A stretch of 64,000 bases of DNA from Ficedula albicollis (GCF_000247815.1 NC_021680.1:3184110-3248109); one strand, 5' to 3'; shown: positions 35,952 through 48,655, numbered from the stretch's first letter. Numbers and translations: made by a program. The notes: generated by a model not told the origin, from the sequence alone.

Positions 35952-36757
35952 GGCATTTAGCCCCATTGGCATGGCAGCAAGCCCATCCCTTCCTTCCTTT
36001 TCTCTGCCACTTTAGGAGCAGTGGGGCTGTGCTGTGCTTTGAGCCACATGGTTGGAAATGCCTCTGGAGAGGAGCTGTCTCTTGGTGCCTCTGCTTGTTG
36101 GACATCTCTGCAGGCTGCTGACGCTCCTCTCGCATCCCAGAGCCTGAGCTGGTGCCAGCAGCTCTGCCCTCTGACATGGAAGTGGCCAAACTCCGTTTTT
36201 GGTGTCCCTGGCTCCCTTTGATGTGCTGCCTCGCTGCCCCAAGCCTACGCACCCCAACCCATGCTATTCCCTGGGGTGCACCCCTCTTTCCCAGCAGCCA
36301 TGAGAAACATCCTCCTTGTGGTGTTTCCAAAAGGAAAAATATGTCCTTGGGTGCTGTAAATAGCACAGAGGAATGGTTTCTCATGATCCTGCTCGGGCCA
36401 GTGTTTCTGCTGCTCCAGCCTTGTAGCTCTCTGGGCAAATGTCAGCAGAGAGCCCTTCTCACCACTCCGTGGCCCTTCCCATGCTGCTGACTTCACACTG
36501 GCCTTGAGGAGCCCCTGGGGAGCCAGGAGCCCAGGTGCTGTGAGAAACAGCCCTTGCCTTACCAGTGGGAGGGTGAATGTGCCTGTTCTGCACGTGCCAG
36601 ATGAATCCAGGACCCCCTCAAGGATGATTGGGTGGTGAATCTGCAGGAATGGCTCTGGGATCCCTTTCCATGGATAGGAACTGACTCCCCCTGATTGTCT
36701 GTCCTAGGACAGGTGTCTCACAAGGTATTCAACAAGTGCTGGCACCAATCTCTGGGG
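35952..36757. other. Intergenic stretch, no gene recognised
   Basis: Unique-looking sequence between two LTRs. Frames here (up to about 184 codons) show no family motif. Confidence 0.5.
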
Positions 36758-37190
36758 TGCCTTAGGTTTTAGCTTTCATCTTTTCCAGACTCTGCACTGC
36801 ACTGGGGTGTGACTCTGAACTCCATATAAAGTGTTACAAGTTCTCCTCTCAGCTCAGGCACACAAAACAATCCTTTTCCAGCCCCAGAACCAAGGACACT
36901 GCTGCAGCTTCAGCCCCAAAAAGTGCAAACAGCAGCGAATTGAGGAGAGAATCTGGGAGGATGGGACTGCAGAACCTGGAGCTGGAACTGGACAATTAAC
37001 CCCAATATGGAAATGGACCAAAACTTATAAAAGTGTGAAAATTCGTGACCAGGATCCATCTTGGGTGGAGCCACGGCCAGGCTCTTGCACTGCCCAAGGT
37101 GAATCCTTTGAAGGGCTTTTAATAAATCCCTGCTTCATTCCTTTAGCACTGTCCAGAGTTAGGGTCAGGGTGAGGTGGCCCCTGTCCCAC
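36758..37190 (+). mobile_element. Solo LTR-like element, TGCCTTAGG family, forward orientation
   Basis: It starts TGCCTTAGGTTTTAGC, like the elements at 43675 (same strand) and 23692 (reverse). It contains the family blocks GACCAGGATCCATCTTGGGT and TTTAATAAATCCCTGC (AATAAA at about 37120-37125). CTGGGG occurs at 36752-36757 and again at 37191-37196, a possible 6-bp target duplication. Its end lacks the usual CA, so the right border is approximate. Confidence 0.65.
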
Positions 37191-37196
37191 CTGGGG

Positions 37197-39641
37197 ACAT
37201 GGCAGCTTTTGGGGTGTGGCTGCCTCTCTTCAGCTCCACGTGGCCACAGGTTTCACACCTCAGGCACGTCCTGTTCACAGGTGGGAAAGGTGGGGAAGGA
37301 AAGTAGAGCAAACCCATCTCATCCTGTTTCTCCAGAGCTCTACACTTGCACCCCAAAGGGGCTCCCAGCAAGGGTCACAGATGCTGCCCACCCCAAAGGG
37401 GCTCCCAGCAAGGGTCACAGGGTCACTCCTGTGCTTGGCTCCAATTCCATCCCTTTCCTGAGAGACAGAGATGGAGGAGGCTGGGCTGCACTACTGTTGG
37501 GACAGTGACAGCATTTTCTAGTGGCCACTGGCAGAACAGACCATCCCAAATTCACAGCCACGAGCTGTGCAGGGATACAGCAGCCAACCAGAGCCAGAGG
37601 TACAGCTGGCCTGGCCAAGGAAAGCCCAGGGAGCTGTGGAGCCACCACTCCCTCTGCAGGAGGGCATCCATTCCCTTCCAAAGGCAATGTGTTCCCAGAG
37701 CACCCCAAACCCAGGCTGGCACCAAACAAGCCCCTTGCAGGGTGTTCCTCACCTCTGTGCACTTCCAGGCTGGTACAGAGAGATAATTAGCAGGGAGAAA
37801 AGGAGGGTACTTCCCATATGGAAATAGGGCCCCTAGGAATCTCCCTCTTCCCATCCCCTGGGGGGAATGCACCATCAGGGGCAGACCTGGCACATGGGAA
37901 TTTCAGCCCTAAAGTCAAATTTTATTTGGAAGCTAATGACAAACAAAATCTATTTTTGCAGTGGTCTTGTTTAAAGTATTTCGCCTTGATCCCCTTGAAA
38001 CAGCAGTAATTGAAAACGGTTCTGTGCCATGCCAGTGCATACTTCTTTAATTATATCCTGCTCTGCCTGCTTCCAATGAAAGGGCCCTATCTGTTTGCAC
38101 TTACTGTCCTTATGAAAACCAGGCTTGGGCCCAAGTGGGCAGGCACCCAAAATAAAAAACATTTCCCTTCAGAGGCATCATTTGAGCTCATTAACTTCAA
38201 TCAGCCCAGAAACATCTCCCCGAGATTTCTTCCCCCACCTTGGAGCTGGGGCTCTTCCAAGTAGCCCCGAGGGTGATGATGGTGATGAGCCTTGACTTCC
38301 CAGGAACGGTGGGACTGGGGTGGTGCTGTCACCCAGGGGGACGTGGGGCTGTCCCACAGTTTATAGGGTGATGGGCTCAGGTGCTCAGCCAGGGTGGGAG
38401 GGGGAAAATGTCTCATCCCACTCCTCCCACCTTGGCACAGGGACAGCAGCTCATTAAAAGCCAGGCAGGGTTTGGAGCAAGGAGCAGGGGCTGAAGAGTG
38501 AACTGGAGTGAGTTTGGTGCCATCACATCTCCCCACGTGGATTCTGGGTGCTGCTGGAGGAGCTGGTACCCGGCCAGAGCCTGGTACTTGGAGCCTGCAG
38601 GTGGGGAAAGGAAGGGAATGCTGGGTGTCTGCTCCATGTGCTTTCCCCTTCCCCGTGTTTGGTGTGCCATGGGGTGGGATTTGGGGCAGAACTGACAGGT
38701 TTCCCCTCCAAACCCCATTCCAGACAAGAGCCAGGCTATTTCACCCCAATGCTTCTCACCTGCTCTTTAACCCGTGCTGGGATTAAGCCTAAGGGAAGAA
38801 CTGAATTCATCAGTGTCGAGGTTCTGAGGGGTTGCTGGGCTTTGGTTGCCCCAAGGAGACTCAGCTGAGCCCCCCCAAACCACATTCAGTGCTGGGAGTC
38901 CCACTTGAGAGGAGGCTCAGTAATTCTTCTCTTTCCTGAGAATTTTCTCAAGCCATAAATTCAATTCTGCACTTAATTTTGAGTAGAAGGGTTCTGTCTG
39001 ACACACGTTCTACTACTAGGGTTTTGGGGTTTTTTTTCTTTTCAAGGATAGGGAGCCTCCCCAGGCCAGGGTAAGTGAGTAATTTTCTGGTTTTATTTTT
39101 TTAATTTTTATTTCAATGGTTGTTGAGCAGCCAGAGATGTAAAGGATGTGCTGGAAGGGAACAGAAGATGCTCCCAGACACACCCAGGAGGCAGGGGATG
39201 GGTCAGGAGCATTCTGCCACGAGGCTGGGGGGATTTTCTACCTTAGATACCCAAGTATTTTAGGGCTGCATCTGTCAAGGCTCCCAAAGTGCCTGGGTCT
39301 TAATTTCCCAGGCTGGTGATCCAGGGAAATCCACCAGCAGGAGATGCTGGCAGTGAATAGAAACCACTGGTACAGAAAATGAGGGGGGAATATTCTTGTG
39401 AGCTTGTTGGCAGGGCATTCAAAAGTAGTTACAGGAGCAGAAATGAGTGATTGCTCACTTTGCTGTCTGCTCCCCGTGCACTTGGAGAGATTTATTGACT
39501 GGTAGCAGAAGATCAGATCCCTTCATTCCAGATTGTGTGTGCAACTGAGCACTAATTATGGTTAATGGCTGTACTGAAGTGGATAATTTTTTTTTTCTAG
39601 CATGACAGCAAGAATAATATGATTTAGCAATATCCCTACAG
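37197..39641. other. Intergenic stretch with a 40-bp tandem duplication
   Basis: No gene is recognised. CACCCCAAAGGGGCTCCCAG is duplicated at 37349 and 37389. The stretch at about 37950-38220 is AT-richer and repeat-poor but carries nothing identifiable. Confidence 0.5.
37349..37420. repeat. Tandem duplication, period 40 bp, two copies
   Basis: CACCCCAAAGGGGCTCCCAG followed by CAAGGGTCACAG occurs at 37349 and 37389. Confidence 0.85.
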
Positions 39642-39662
39642 AAAAAAAAAAAAAAAAAAAAA

Positions 39663-39712
<50 letters not shown>

Positions 39713-39724
39713 AAAAAAAAAAAA
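39642..39724. repeat. Composite homopolymer A23-C38-A22
   Basis: A run of A, a run of C and a second run of A, flanked by CCCTACAG and GGCCAGG. Its near-symmetry matches the block at 20386-20454. Confidence 0.88.
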
Positions 39725-41217
39725 GGCCAGGAACTGTTCTGAGGTTATTTCTGCATGCTTTGCACAACAGGCAGAGCAATGGCAAGAAGACAATGGGAAA
39801 AGGGCACAGGCATAGAAAGAAATCAGTCCCACTCTTGTGGGGCTTGGGATGGGCTCAGCCAGCAGAATTGCTCATCCACAGCTCTGGGGGCAACAAACCA
39901 CAGAGGAGCAGCCTCAGCAGTGGTTTCCCATGCAGAGATATTTCTTTCCATGGGCTGCAAGGGCCCGATGTATTCACAGAGCAGGAAACTGCTTGTGGGA
40001 AGGCACTGAGGGAGGAGTGACAGCCACAAGTCCTCTCCACCCAAAAGCTGCCAGCTCCTACTCAGGAGGTGTGCAGTGGAGACAACAAAAAGGGCAGAAT
40101 TCTGTAGGTGTGTTGAAGTGCAAGTCCCAAACCCAAGGGATTTGTGTTGCACCCGTTGCTGCTCAAAGTGCTTTGCTTTGTACCACCAGGAATTCGGTGC
40201 TTTTGCCTCGATACCCACCTGCTCATTAGGACCATCTGGGAATGGGAATTGGAGCTACAAACAAGCTGTGAGTGTTGAGGTGAGCAGAACAAATAACATA
40301 AAAACATCCTAACTGTAGGCATATTGCTTTTGAGCATGTGATAAGGGGAGCTTATAAAATATATAAATACATAAACCAGCTGGCAGAGTTGTGGGGTGAC
40401 CAAATACAACTTGGAGAAAGCAATTTTCAGGGCAAATCAAATGTGTGGTGGGGCAGCAGGGATTGAGCATCCTGAAAGGACAGGCCCAGCTGGAATGAGA
40501 GTGTGGACATGGAAACCCAAATGCAAGGTGTTCTTTTGTGTGATAAAATCTGAGCTTTGAATGGGAAAGGCAGTAATATTTCACCTGCTGATTCAGAGTT
40601 TCTCCCAGGTTTCCTGGCACAGCAGCAGGACAAACTGGATCATGTGTGTGATTTCAAGCATCTGGACACGTTTTACTTTAATTGTGTGTTAAGTAATTCT
40701 AAGATATGACTGGGAGCTGTAAATACTCCCACAGTGATAGCAGGATAGATTTATCCAAACCCTGATTAGAGCAGCCTGGATGCAGGAGTCACAAGAGGGA
40801 GCTCGAGATGAATTTTAGGGATTTTTTTTTTTAAGGTGTAATTTTTTTTTCCCACTTTACAGTAGGCAAATAGGCCAGAAATCCTCAGTGTAAAGAAAGG
40901 TGATGCTCCTTTTTAACAGCTTTTCTCCCAGAGCGTGAGGACCTGGCTGGACATTGTGCCTCAGAGGAAGCAGCCAGGAAAGCACTGAACATATCCAGCT
41001 TGCAAGAGCCCATCATGCTGCCAGCCCTCCGTAATTATGTAATGGGGGAAATTGGGAATTCTGGGTTTGCATCAATCTGCAATACCCTGGGTCTCACCTC
41101 CACTGGAGCTGCCCCCATGGAAATGCAGCCCTGGAGGTGCTGGGCTGTCTTCTTCTGCACCCCTCACCCCACTGATTGTCCCACACCTCTGGAAAATTTC
41201 TCTGCTGAAGCAAGGAG
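39725..41217. other. Intergenic stretch, no gene recognised
   Basis: No coding exon or clear repeat identified. The region near 40300-40620 is AT-rich and may be old repeat sequence. Confidence 0.45.
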
Positions 41218-41781
41218 GGTGTTATAGTACCTATTATATTATTGGCTTTTTTCAAATATGAAAATGGATGCTATATGTATAATGCTGGGAAACTTTGCTG
41301 TATGAATATAGCTTCTTTTAGTTCTGCTATTAACAAAAGTTAGAAATAGTAGTGTGATAAATATATATTTTTCTTGGACTATAGCATGGTGATGTGAAAA
41401 GCTTTTGTTCATGTAACCAACTCAGAGAATGGTAAAAAAGATACTTGGGAAATTCTTCATATTCTTGGATTATTGGACACCAGAACCCCAGGGAAGGAAT
41501 TTATTGATCTTCCATTATCAGGGAGAACTGACAGGAGGGAGCCACAAGGAAAAAAAAAATTGATTTACAGGTTGGGGAGGAGGGATGATTTTGAATGATG
41601 CATAAAGCTCTATGAATATACAACAGGTTGATGCATTTAAAGAAGTGTTTTCTGAGTTAGGGAGTTCTCTTGGCTGAATGCCAAGCACCCAGCCAGTATA
41701 ACCTTTTGCTTTATTGTTTGTCTCTCATTGTCTTTTATTAAACCTTTTACAATTTACCAGGAAAGTGAACCTCGTTTTTCA
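41218..41781 (+). mobile_element. Probable solo LTR starting TGTTATAG
   Basis: The segment begins TGTTATAGTACC and ends AACCTCGTTTTTCA. CAAGGAG occurs just before it (41211-41217) and just after it (41782-41788), which may be a target duplication. The 3' part has TCTTTTATTAAACC (ATTAAA) as expected for an LTR poly(A) region. There is no coding sequence. Borders are uncertain by a few bases. Confidence 0.5.
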
Positions 41782-42247
41782 CAAGGAGATCCTTGCCTTT
41801 CCATGGGGCAGATGAGTCAAATGCAGTGGTTCAAGCCATGGATGGAAACGTGTCAGTGCCATGGGGCTGAAGGCAGGAGGAGAGGGCGAGAGGTTTGCTC
41901 TGGAGTTAGTCCCTGTGTCTGTTCCAGAGGGTTAAACCAGACACCTTCTGCTGGTACCTCTCTCCCAGGGACAAAAGAGAAAGCACAGGTAATCATCAGG
42001 AAATCTGTGATTGTTCAATCCAGGCAGGTGGGGCCACAAAGCATCCTGGAGCAGTTGGGTGCTAAAACTTGAGCTGCTGCTGTCCTGTTGCTGAACAAAG
42101 GCTGTGTCTGTTCCTTATGCAGAAAAACAGGTCAAACCTTGGAGGCCCAGCCTGGGACCTCACCAAGACTTGGGGTCCCAAGCAAGGCTTGCACATCAGT
42201 GACAGAGGACAGCCCTTTCCCTGGGGAGATCACTGACAAAATCCTGC

Positions 42248-42430
42248 TGATGCCTTTTTGGGGCTTACCTAAAAACAGAGGCCAGACATAATTAATGGAA
42301 TAAAAAGCTGTTATATTTATTGAAGGGACTTCAGGTACATTTTGGCAGACAAAGCCCCCCCCCAGGAACTACACCCAAAATGTAGGTCACAAATTTTCAC
42401 ACTTCTATAAGTTTGGTCCAGGGGAGGAAA
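42248..42430 (-). mobile_element. LTR fragment, TGATGCC family, reverse orientation
   Basis: TGATGCCTTTTTGG at 42248 matches the reversed end of this family. Further matches in the same order are AATGGAATAAAAAGC, TTTATTGAAGGGAC, ACACCCAAAATG and AAGTTTGGTCCA. The match fades after about 42430, so only the 3' part of the LTR is kept. A C9 run lies at about 42356-42364. Confidence 0.55.
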
Positions 42431-43674
42431 TGTGTTTTATTGAAGGGTAACCCTTGGCACTATTTCCTGTATTTGGGAGCAGATCCCATGGCTTCTCCAT
42501 GTCTCTGGCCCCAGGAGAACTGCAAGCAGCCCCCTGCAAGGCACATGGATTGCTGGACAGAGGAGAAATGTCTTTGAGAAAGATAAAGTGAGATGTGTTA
42601 TCCTGTGGCAGCTGCTCTGTGTGATAGAGATTTCATGAGAGGCAAGGTGGGGTTTTTGTTTGATTTCTCCTTGTCTGGTGAGCGATGCCCTCAGAGCTCC
42701 TATCTCCACTAAAAGGTCAGAACAGCTCCCTGGAGAATGGCAAAAGCAACTTTCAGGGCAGATGGAAGCTTAAGGAGGGTGAAGAGACACTGTAATATTT
42801 TCTTCCCTCTCACAAGGCCTTAGCTTCCCTTTGGGGTGCTCCATTCATCAACCCCAAACCTACTGGGAACAGTCCTGGAGCCCTTTCCTGGAAGGATTTT
42901 GTTCACAAACAAAAACAGGGGAGAAGGGTGTGGAAAAGCAAATGAAATATGCACTTTTAGCTGTGTTCAAGAGAAACAAGAGCTGGCTGGGGATGCAATT
43001 AGAGCAGAGCCAAGGCGAGGGGAATGTTCTTGTGCCTGGCTTTGTGCTGCTGCAGCTGTGGATTTATTGTCCCCTGCCCAGCCTTGGCTGCTGGCAGCTC
43101 CTGAGGGCTCTGCCCAGCCTCCACACAGGGTGGTTCTCATTTCAGACTTCAGAGATGCTGCAACTATGCAGCTGCACATCAAAGGGAGGAGAGGATGATC
43201 CCTGGCCCCACGGGAGCTGTGGGTGTCAGTGGGGCACAGATTCCCAGTGCTCCCAGTGCTCCCAGCCAGTTTGGATCATCCCTGGCTGATGAGCCCAGCT
43301 GCAGCTCTCTGGTCAAGGCACTGTGCTGAGGTTTATTCCCTTGGGCTACAGTGAGGAATCCAGCTGTTTCCAGCTGTTTCAGCTGGAATGCTCCTCGGGG
43401 GAGCATCTGTGGGTGTTGTGTCACATCCAGCCGAGGCATGAGCACATGCTGAGCATCCCTCCAGCTCCTGCCTCTGAGAGCCTCTGCAGGCAGCCAAAGG
43501 ATCCAAACTGGAAGGGTTTTCCTCTCTGCTTTGCTGCTGCTCCCAGTAGGAAGGTTGGGAATGGCCACCCAGGCCACCAGGACACAGAGCTGTGCACAGC
43601 CCCAGGACCATGGCACACACCAAGGCAGAGTGTGCCATTGACCTCCTGTAGCTCCTGCCACTGCAGGCTGTCCC
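42431..43674. other. Intergenic stretch, no gene recognised
   Basis: Frames up to 176 codons on the minus strand show no family motif. No repeat was recognised apart from small CCCAGTGCT iterations near 43240-43265. Confidence 0.45.
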
Positions 43675-44089
43675 TGATGCCTTAGGATTTTAGCTTTTCT
43701 ATTTTTCAAATCCTGTACTGCCTCAGTGTATAACTCTAAACTCCATATAGAGTGTTAGCTACCGTCTTCATATTTTAGTCAGACAAAATCCCTCTAGGCC
43801 TGAAACTCAAGGACACCCTACTGCCTCGGGCCCTGAGAAGTATCAATAAAAGTGAATTATGAGGGAGGAAATTACTTCATTACCTAAAGCTGCAATTGGA
43901 AGATTAACCCCTGATATATAAATGGACCAAACTAATAATTGTCTGAAAAACTCCTGACCATTGTCCATTTTGGGTGTAGCCCCTCCAGGAGGGTTATTTG
44001 ACGCCTATTTGAAGACCTTTACTAGATGTCCACTTTCATTCTCTTAACCTTGTCTAGACTCTGTTCTAAGTGGCCACTCCAAGGCATCA
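43675..44089 (+). mobile_element. Solo LTR, TGATGCC...GGCATCA family, with 4-bp target duplication
   Basis: It starts TGATGCCTTAGGATTTTAGC and ends CCAAGGCATCA, so the termini are inverted repeats (TGATGCCTT/AAGGCATCA). TCCC flanks it on both sides (43671-43674 and 44090-44093), consistent with the 4-bp duplications of gammaretrovirus-like elements. It contains no coding sequence. The best-preserved member of a family with copies at 23692, 36758, 42248 and perhaps 54218. Confidence 0.82.
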
Positions 44090-44201
44090 TCCCCAGCAGG
44101 ATTCCTGCTGTGACACCCTCTGAGCCTCTCCAGCCCTGCCACAGCTGTCAGGCAGCTTCAGCCTGGAGGATGGCAGGATTTTGTGGGTGAGACTTTCCAT
44201 G

Positions 44202-44682
44202 TGTCCTAGGTTACAATGTAAAGATGTGCCCAGAAGTTTATATTCCATCACCATCTGCTAAAACCAGGTGGGCCAGTGCTCTTTATCTTTTCCACAACCC
44301 ATCCTCCCTCCAGGAGATATCTCCTGTTAATGGCCCATTCAGTCCCACTGCATGACTGATAAAATTACATCATCCCACTGGGAGATGCTCCAGCCAGGGG
44401 GAGCAGCCAAGCCTTTCCTACCCAGAGAAAAACTGAGATTTGGAACATCAAAGCAGCCTTTTCACACTGGTTTCCAGAGGATAGGAGCTACAAGATCCCT
44501 ACTTCAACAAGACCACTTCATCTGGACTGCTGCCATCACCCTAACCTGACTCAGATTATCCTCTGACTCTGTCAGTGGTTTTTCTTTCGTTCTATTGAAT
44601 GTATTTTATTTTTCTCTTTCTTCCTATTAAATTGTATTTCTGACTTGGAGTTTCTCACTGGTTTTGCTTTCAAACCATTACA
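44202..44682 (+). mobile_element. Solo LTR TGTCCTAGG...CATTACA with 5-bp target duplication
   Basis: The element starts TGTCCTAGGTTACAATG and ends TTTCAAACCATTACA. It is bounded by CCATG on both sides (44197-44201 and 44683-44687), a perfect 5-bp duplication. CCTATTAAATTG near its 3' end may be the poly(A) signal. No internal coding sequence is present. It lies only 112 bp from the preceding LTR, which is of a different family. Confidence 0.85.
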
Positions 44683-44687
44683 CCATG

Positions 44688-45283
44688 CTTTTTTCATGCT
44701 CTTTTGGATGCTGGGAGCCCTCTCTTCTTGTTTTCTTTTGGCACGTGACAAAAATTCCATCAAAAGTTTGCAGATGTTGAGCAGAACTATCTCTATTGTC
44801 ATTAGAAATGCTGAAGCCTTGATTTTATTTTTCTCTCTCTCTGGGGATATTTGACCACCTTAACTTTTCTTCTTTTCTCTGCCTTCCCACAGCTGCAGTT
44901 CTTCTTACCTTTGTTTCTCCTTCTCAGAGGGGACGTCCAAAATGCAGGTTTTTTTCTCTTTTGAGGAAAACTGCAGCTGGGAAATGACAGGTCAAGAGGT
45001 CCATGACCTTTTCCTGGTTCAGTTGCTTGACATCTGTGTCAATCCAGGTAAATTATTAATTCTTCCTGCACCTTTATTCCCCTCTCTCTGCCCTGGGATG
45101 ACCTTTCCTATCCCTTTGCCAGGACCAGGAGCAGGCTGGCTCTCATGCTGTGCGTCACTCCTGAGTGTTCTTTTCTGATAAAACAAATCTTTTATTTTGT
45201 GACAAATCTTTTATTTCATAGAAGTCCTCCTCCAGGTTGCCATTAGGAAACAGCAGCCAGTAGGGTTCATTTTCAGTGGTGCT
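44688..45283. other. Intergenic stretch, no gene recognised
   Basis: T-rich sequence with no motif or repeat I can name. Confidence 0.45.
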
Positions 45284-45602
45284 GAGCATCCCCAGGAGTG
45301 CAGGATCACCTGTGGGTGCTCAGCAGCTTCTCAGATCAATTAGCAATCCAAGGCATGAGCCAGTCAGACCTCCTCTATCCCATTAATCAGAAAGTGAAGG
45401 ACGGGTGAGAATCCAAGGCATGAGCCAGTCAGACCTCCTCTGTCCCATGAATCAGAAAGTGAAGGACGGGTGAATGAGCATCCCCAGGAGTGCAGGATCA
45501 CCTGTGGGTGCTCAGCAGCTTCTCAGATCAATTAGCAATCCAAGGCATGAGCCAGTCAGACCTCCTCTATCCCATTAATCAGAAAGTGAAGGACGGGTGA
45601 GG
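45284..45602. repeat. Nested tandem repeat with order A-B-B-A-B
   Basis: Block A (GAGCATCCCCAGGAGTGCAG through GATCAATTAGC) occurs at about 45284 and about 45477. Block B (AATCCAAGGCATGAGCCAGT through GAAGGACGGGTGA) occurs about three times, at about 45346, 45411 and 45538. The middle B differs by TGTCCCATGAATC versus TATCCCATTAATC. The order suggests a duplication of B followed by duplication of A plus B. Confidence 0.88.
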
Positions 45603-46449
45603 CTGCAAAATGTTCTCAATTATCCCCAAATGTCAGCCTGACTTGGATGTGGAGAGAAAAGGAAACTTGATGGCCCCACCAAAAGCAAGCCTGGAGTTGT
45701 ATGGGAGTCTCCACAACCAGAAGTTTTTAAAACAGGTGAAGGAAACAAGGTGGTCCAGGTCAGTTGGAGCTGCACTTGGAGGAGATGGGTCAGACATCCC
45801 TTCTCATCCTGTCTTCTGGGGAGTGATGAAGCTCTTGGAGGTGGAAGATCTGCCAGCTGATGAGAGATACTGCAGCTCCACAGTGCCTGGCTCCTCTGCC
45901 AGGTACCACTGAGGGCTCTGAGAGCAGCACCTTGCTCAGGGTTGGGGGTTGGTCCTCTTAAAACCCCCAGTTCTGGGGCATAAATATGCAAAAGTGCTCC
46001 TGGGGTGGTGCAGGGGCACAGCTCTGCCTGAGTTCCTGTGCTGGGGGGTGAGACTGCCCAGCCACAGAGGCAGCAGGAACTGGAGGCATCCCAAGTGCCT
46101 GGCCTGGGAGCTCAGTCAATGTTTATGGGAAGGGTCAGCTGCACTGAGTGGAATTTTTGAAAGCACTTCACGGCTGATGGATGCCTTCATCACCTGGAAG
46201 GAAGGCACCTTCTGGTCAGGCTTAACCACGTGCTCTCCAGACAGCTCCTCCTTAGGATTATTTTGGTTAGGAGTCACCTTAACCCTAAACCCTGTTTGTT
46301 CTGACAATCTCCCCAGTGGCTGTGCTCGATTGTCTGTGAAATGACAGGCACAGACCTCTTGGCGCTGAGGAATGGCTCAGAAGAGCTGAGAAGGGTCTGA
46401 GATCCTTCCTAGTGCTGTGTGTCACACAGGGAACCTGTGTGTTCATCCA

Positions 46450-46560
46450 CCTGGAGTCCTGGCACAAGGATGGGGTGGTAAAGGCAGGGTGTAAATGCCC
46501 ATCAGCCTGGAGTCCTGGCACAAGGATGGGGTGGTAAGGGCAGGGTGTAAACGCCCATCA
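46450..46560. repeat. Tandem duplication, period 56 bp, two copies
   Basis: CCTGGAGTCCTGGCACAAGG at 46450 recurs at 46506. Both copies run on through ATGGGGTGGTAA and GCAGGGTGTAAA. Confidence 0.88.
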
Positions 46561-47066
46561 AGATTGGGAAGATGTAAAATGTATGTTTGAAAAAAATCCA
46601 AACCCAAGAAGTTAAATAAATCCCAGCTCTGCAGGATTTATTAACATGATAGGTTTAACAACAGCAGCAGACTTCTCTTGAGAAATTCCACAGGTTACAC
46701 GCCTGGAAAACATGGTGACTTATTAAATCAGGTTAAATTTTGCCAAGAATGTTGGAGTGAAAAAAAACACTTCTGTTCTCCATGAAGAGACTTCCTTGCT
46801 TAACAAGTAAATCCCTCTCCCACAGTCACTCCACAGCCCATGTCTGCTCCAGTACATCCTTTGGATCTCCTTAAAAGTAGTATATTTTGAGAGGGTTTGG
46901 GAAGAGTTCAAGATACTGAACATATCTAGCACAGTCTAAGCAGGAACAGAAGTGTCCTGCCAGTGTTTGTCACTGGGATTATGTGTACTGGGAATAATAA
47001 ACAGGAAAACAGCCTGCTTGGGGAGGGGTTTTGGTTTTGGCCTTGGAGGTGAAGGAAAATCTTGCT

Positions 47067-47177
47067 CTTTTTTTTGTTTTGTTTTTTGGTTTTTGGGGGT
47101 TTTTGTTTGTTTGTTTGTTGGTTGGTTGCTTGGCTGGTTGGTTTTTTCTTTTTTTCTTTTTTTCTTTTTTTTTTTTA
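47067..47177. repeat. T-rich low-complexity tract
   Basis: Runs of T with interspersed G and C (TTTGTTTGTTTGTTGGTTGG, then TTTTTCTTTTTTTC). The long K-rich or F-rich frames over it are not genes. Confidence 0.85.
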
Positions 47178-48539
47178 AAGATCAACATCCAGGCTCCAAG
47201 AAATGGTTGGGAAATACATTTTTCCACCAGCAGCTGTTTGTGCATTCCTTTGTGGATGGCCTTATCCTGCAGCTCTGCAGGAAGCAGTGGGAGGCAGCAG
47301 CCACCTTTGGGGTCAATTAAATTATATCAATTAAAGCCTCTGGACAGTGAGGGGAGGCAGTGATAACATTGGAGAGGGGAAAATGAAGTGACCTGAGCTG
47401 AGTCTCCTGCCTTACTTGGAGACTGTATTAACAAGAAACTCCGCTTCCATTTTCCTCTTCCTTTTCCCCCTTTAGCATGGCACATGCCAAAAGCTTCTGA
47501 CACAAACCTAGAAAACAGCAAAGTGAGAATTGTTTGTGCAGAGATTTGCCCCTCCTTGGCCTAAAGCATTATTTTAAACAGAAATTGTAAAACTGGTGCC
47601 AGAGTTTTGCAGAGAAGGTGAGTTTCCCAGTGATTCTGACTAAATGGATATATTTAGTTTCTCCTTCCTTCTGCTTTAAGGATTCAAAAGGCTATTGCAG
47701 AGCCCAGGCTTGTGCCACAGTGCTGGGGAGCTTTGCTTCTCTAGGGGACAAAGGACAGGCACATGAATATCCCTTATATCCCAATATTCCTGGTTCTCCT
47801 CCTCAGCCACAACTGGATATTCCCTGGCCCTGGCTCTTCCTAAGGTGTGCCAGGGCTGCCAAGCCAGCAGCAGAGGTGGGTAAAGGAACAGGAATTTTTC
47901 TGTGTTTTTTGACAAGGGCTTTTCAGTGCCTTGGGCATGTGTGTGCCTTATTACAAGCATTGCCTCCCTGCTATCTCATCTCCATCTCCTCTAACACTTT
48001 GCTCTGCACACCTGGCCAGGGGTATTTGTGGGGTGGAACACCACAGCCCTAAGGCAGACTGCTGAGGCCTGGGAGGTATTTCTACCCTATCCTCACATGG
48101 TATCACTCACTGCATCTAGCTCTGCACCTCTGAACTGGATTCCTCACCAGAATCAGGGCCAGCAAAGGCATCTGGTCCCATTCCTGTACCAGCCAAGTCT
48201 TAGCCAAAAGCAACTTGATCTTTTAGAAAGCTTCCCTGAACTGCCCTCCTAAAAGCACTAACACCACTCCTGGAATGCTGCCACGGCATCCCTCTAAGTG
48301 CAAGTCACCTGAATGCCTGCTGGGGAACTCAAAAAATGCAGAAGCATATAAAGAACATCATATTTGCCTCAGTGGATAGTGGATTCCTGACTCTTTTTTT
48401 GCTGAGTGCTGGTGAGCATCTTTGCAAGAGCACCTGGAGAAGGGTCCAGTGTGAGGGAGAGCTGGGAGACAGAGCTTGTGCAAATCCCAACACTGTCAAA
48501 GATGTGCAAACCTTGCTGCCCATTTCCTTTTTTTGTTTT

Positions 48540-48655
48540 TTTTTTTTTTTTTTTTTTGTAAACATGCCCCTTCAGCCTCTACAAATCAAAATACTTTTTT
48601 TTTTTTTTTTTATTTTGTAAACATGCCCCTTCAGCCTCTACAAATCAAAATACAG
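48540..48655. repeat. Tandem duplication, period 59 bp, with poly-T
   Basis: A poly-T run plus TGTAAACATGCCCCTTCAGC and CTCTACAAATCAAAATAC occurs twice in direct succession. Confidence 0.88.

Noticed and set aside
36831..37508. 225-codon plus-strand frame
   Set aside because: It mostly lies in the LTR-like element at 36758-37190, and its remainder has no recognisable domain.
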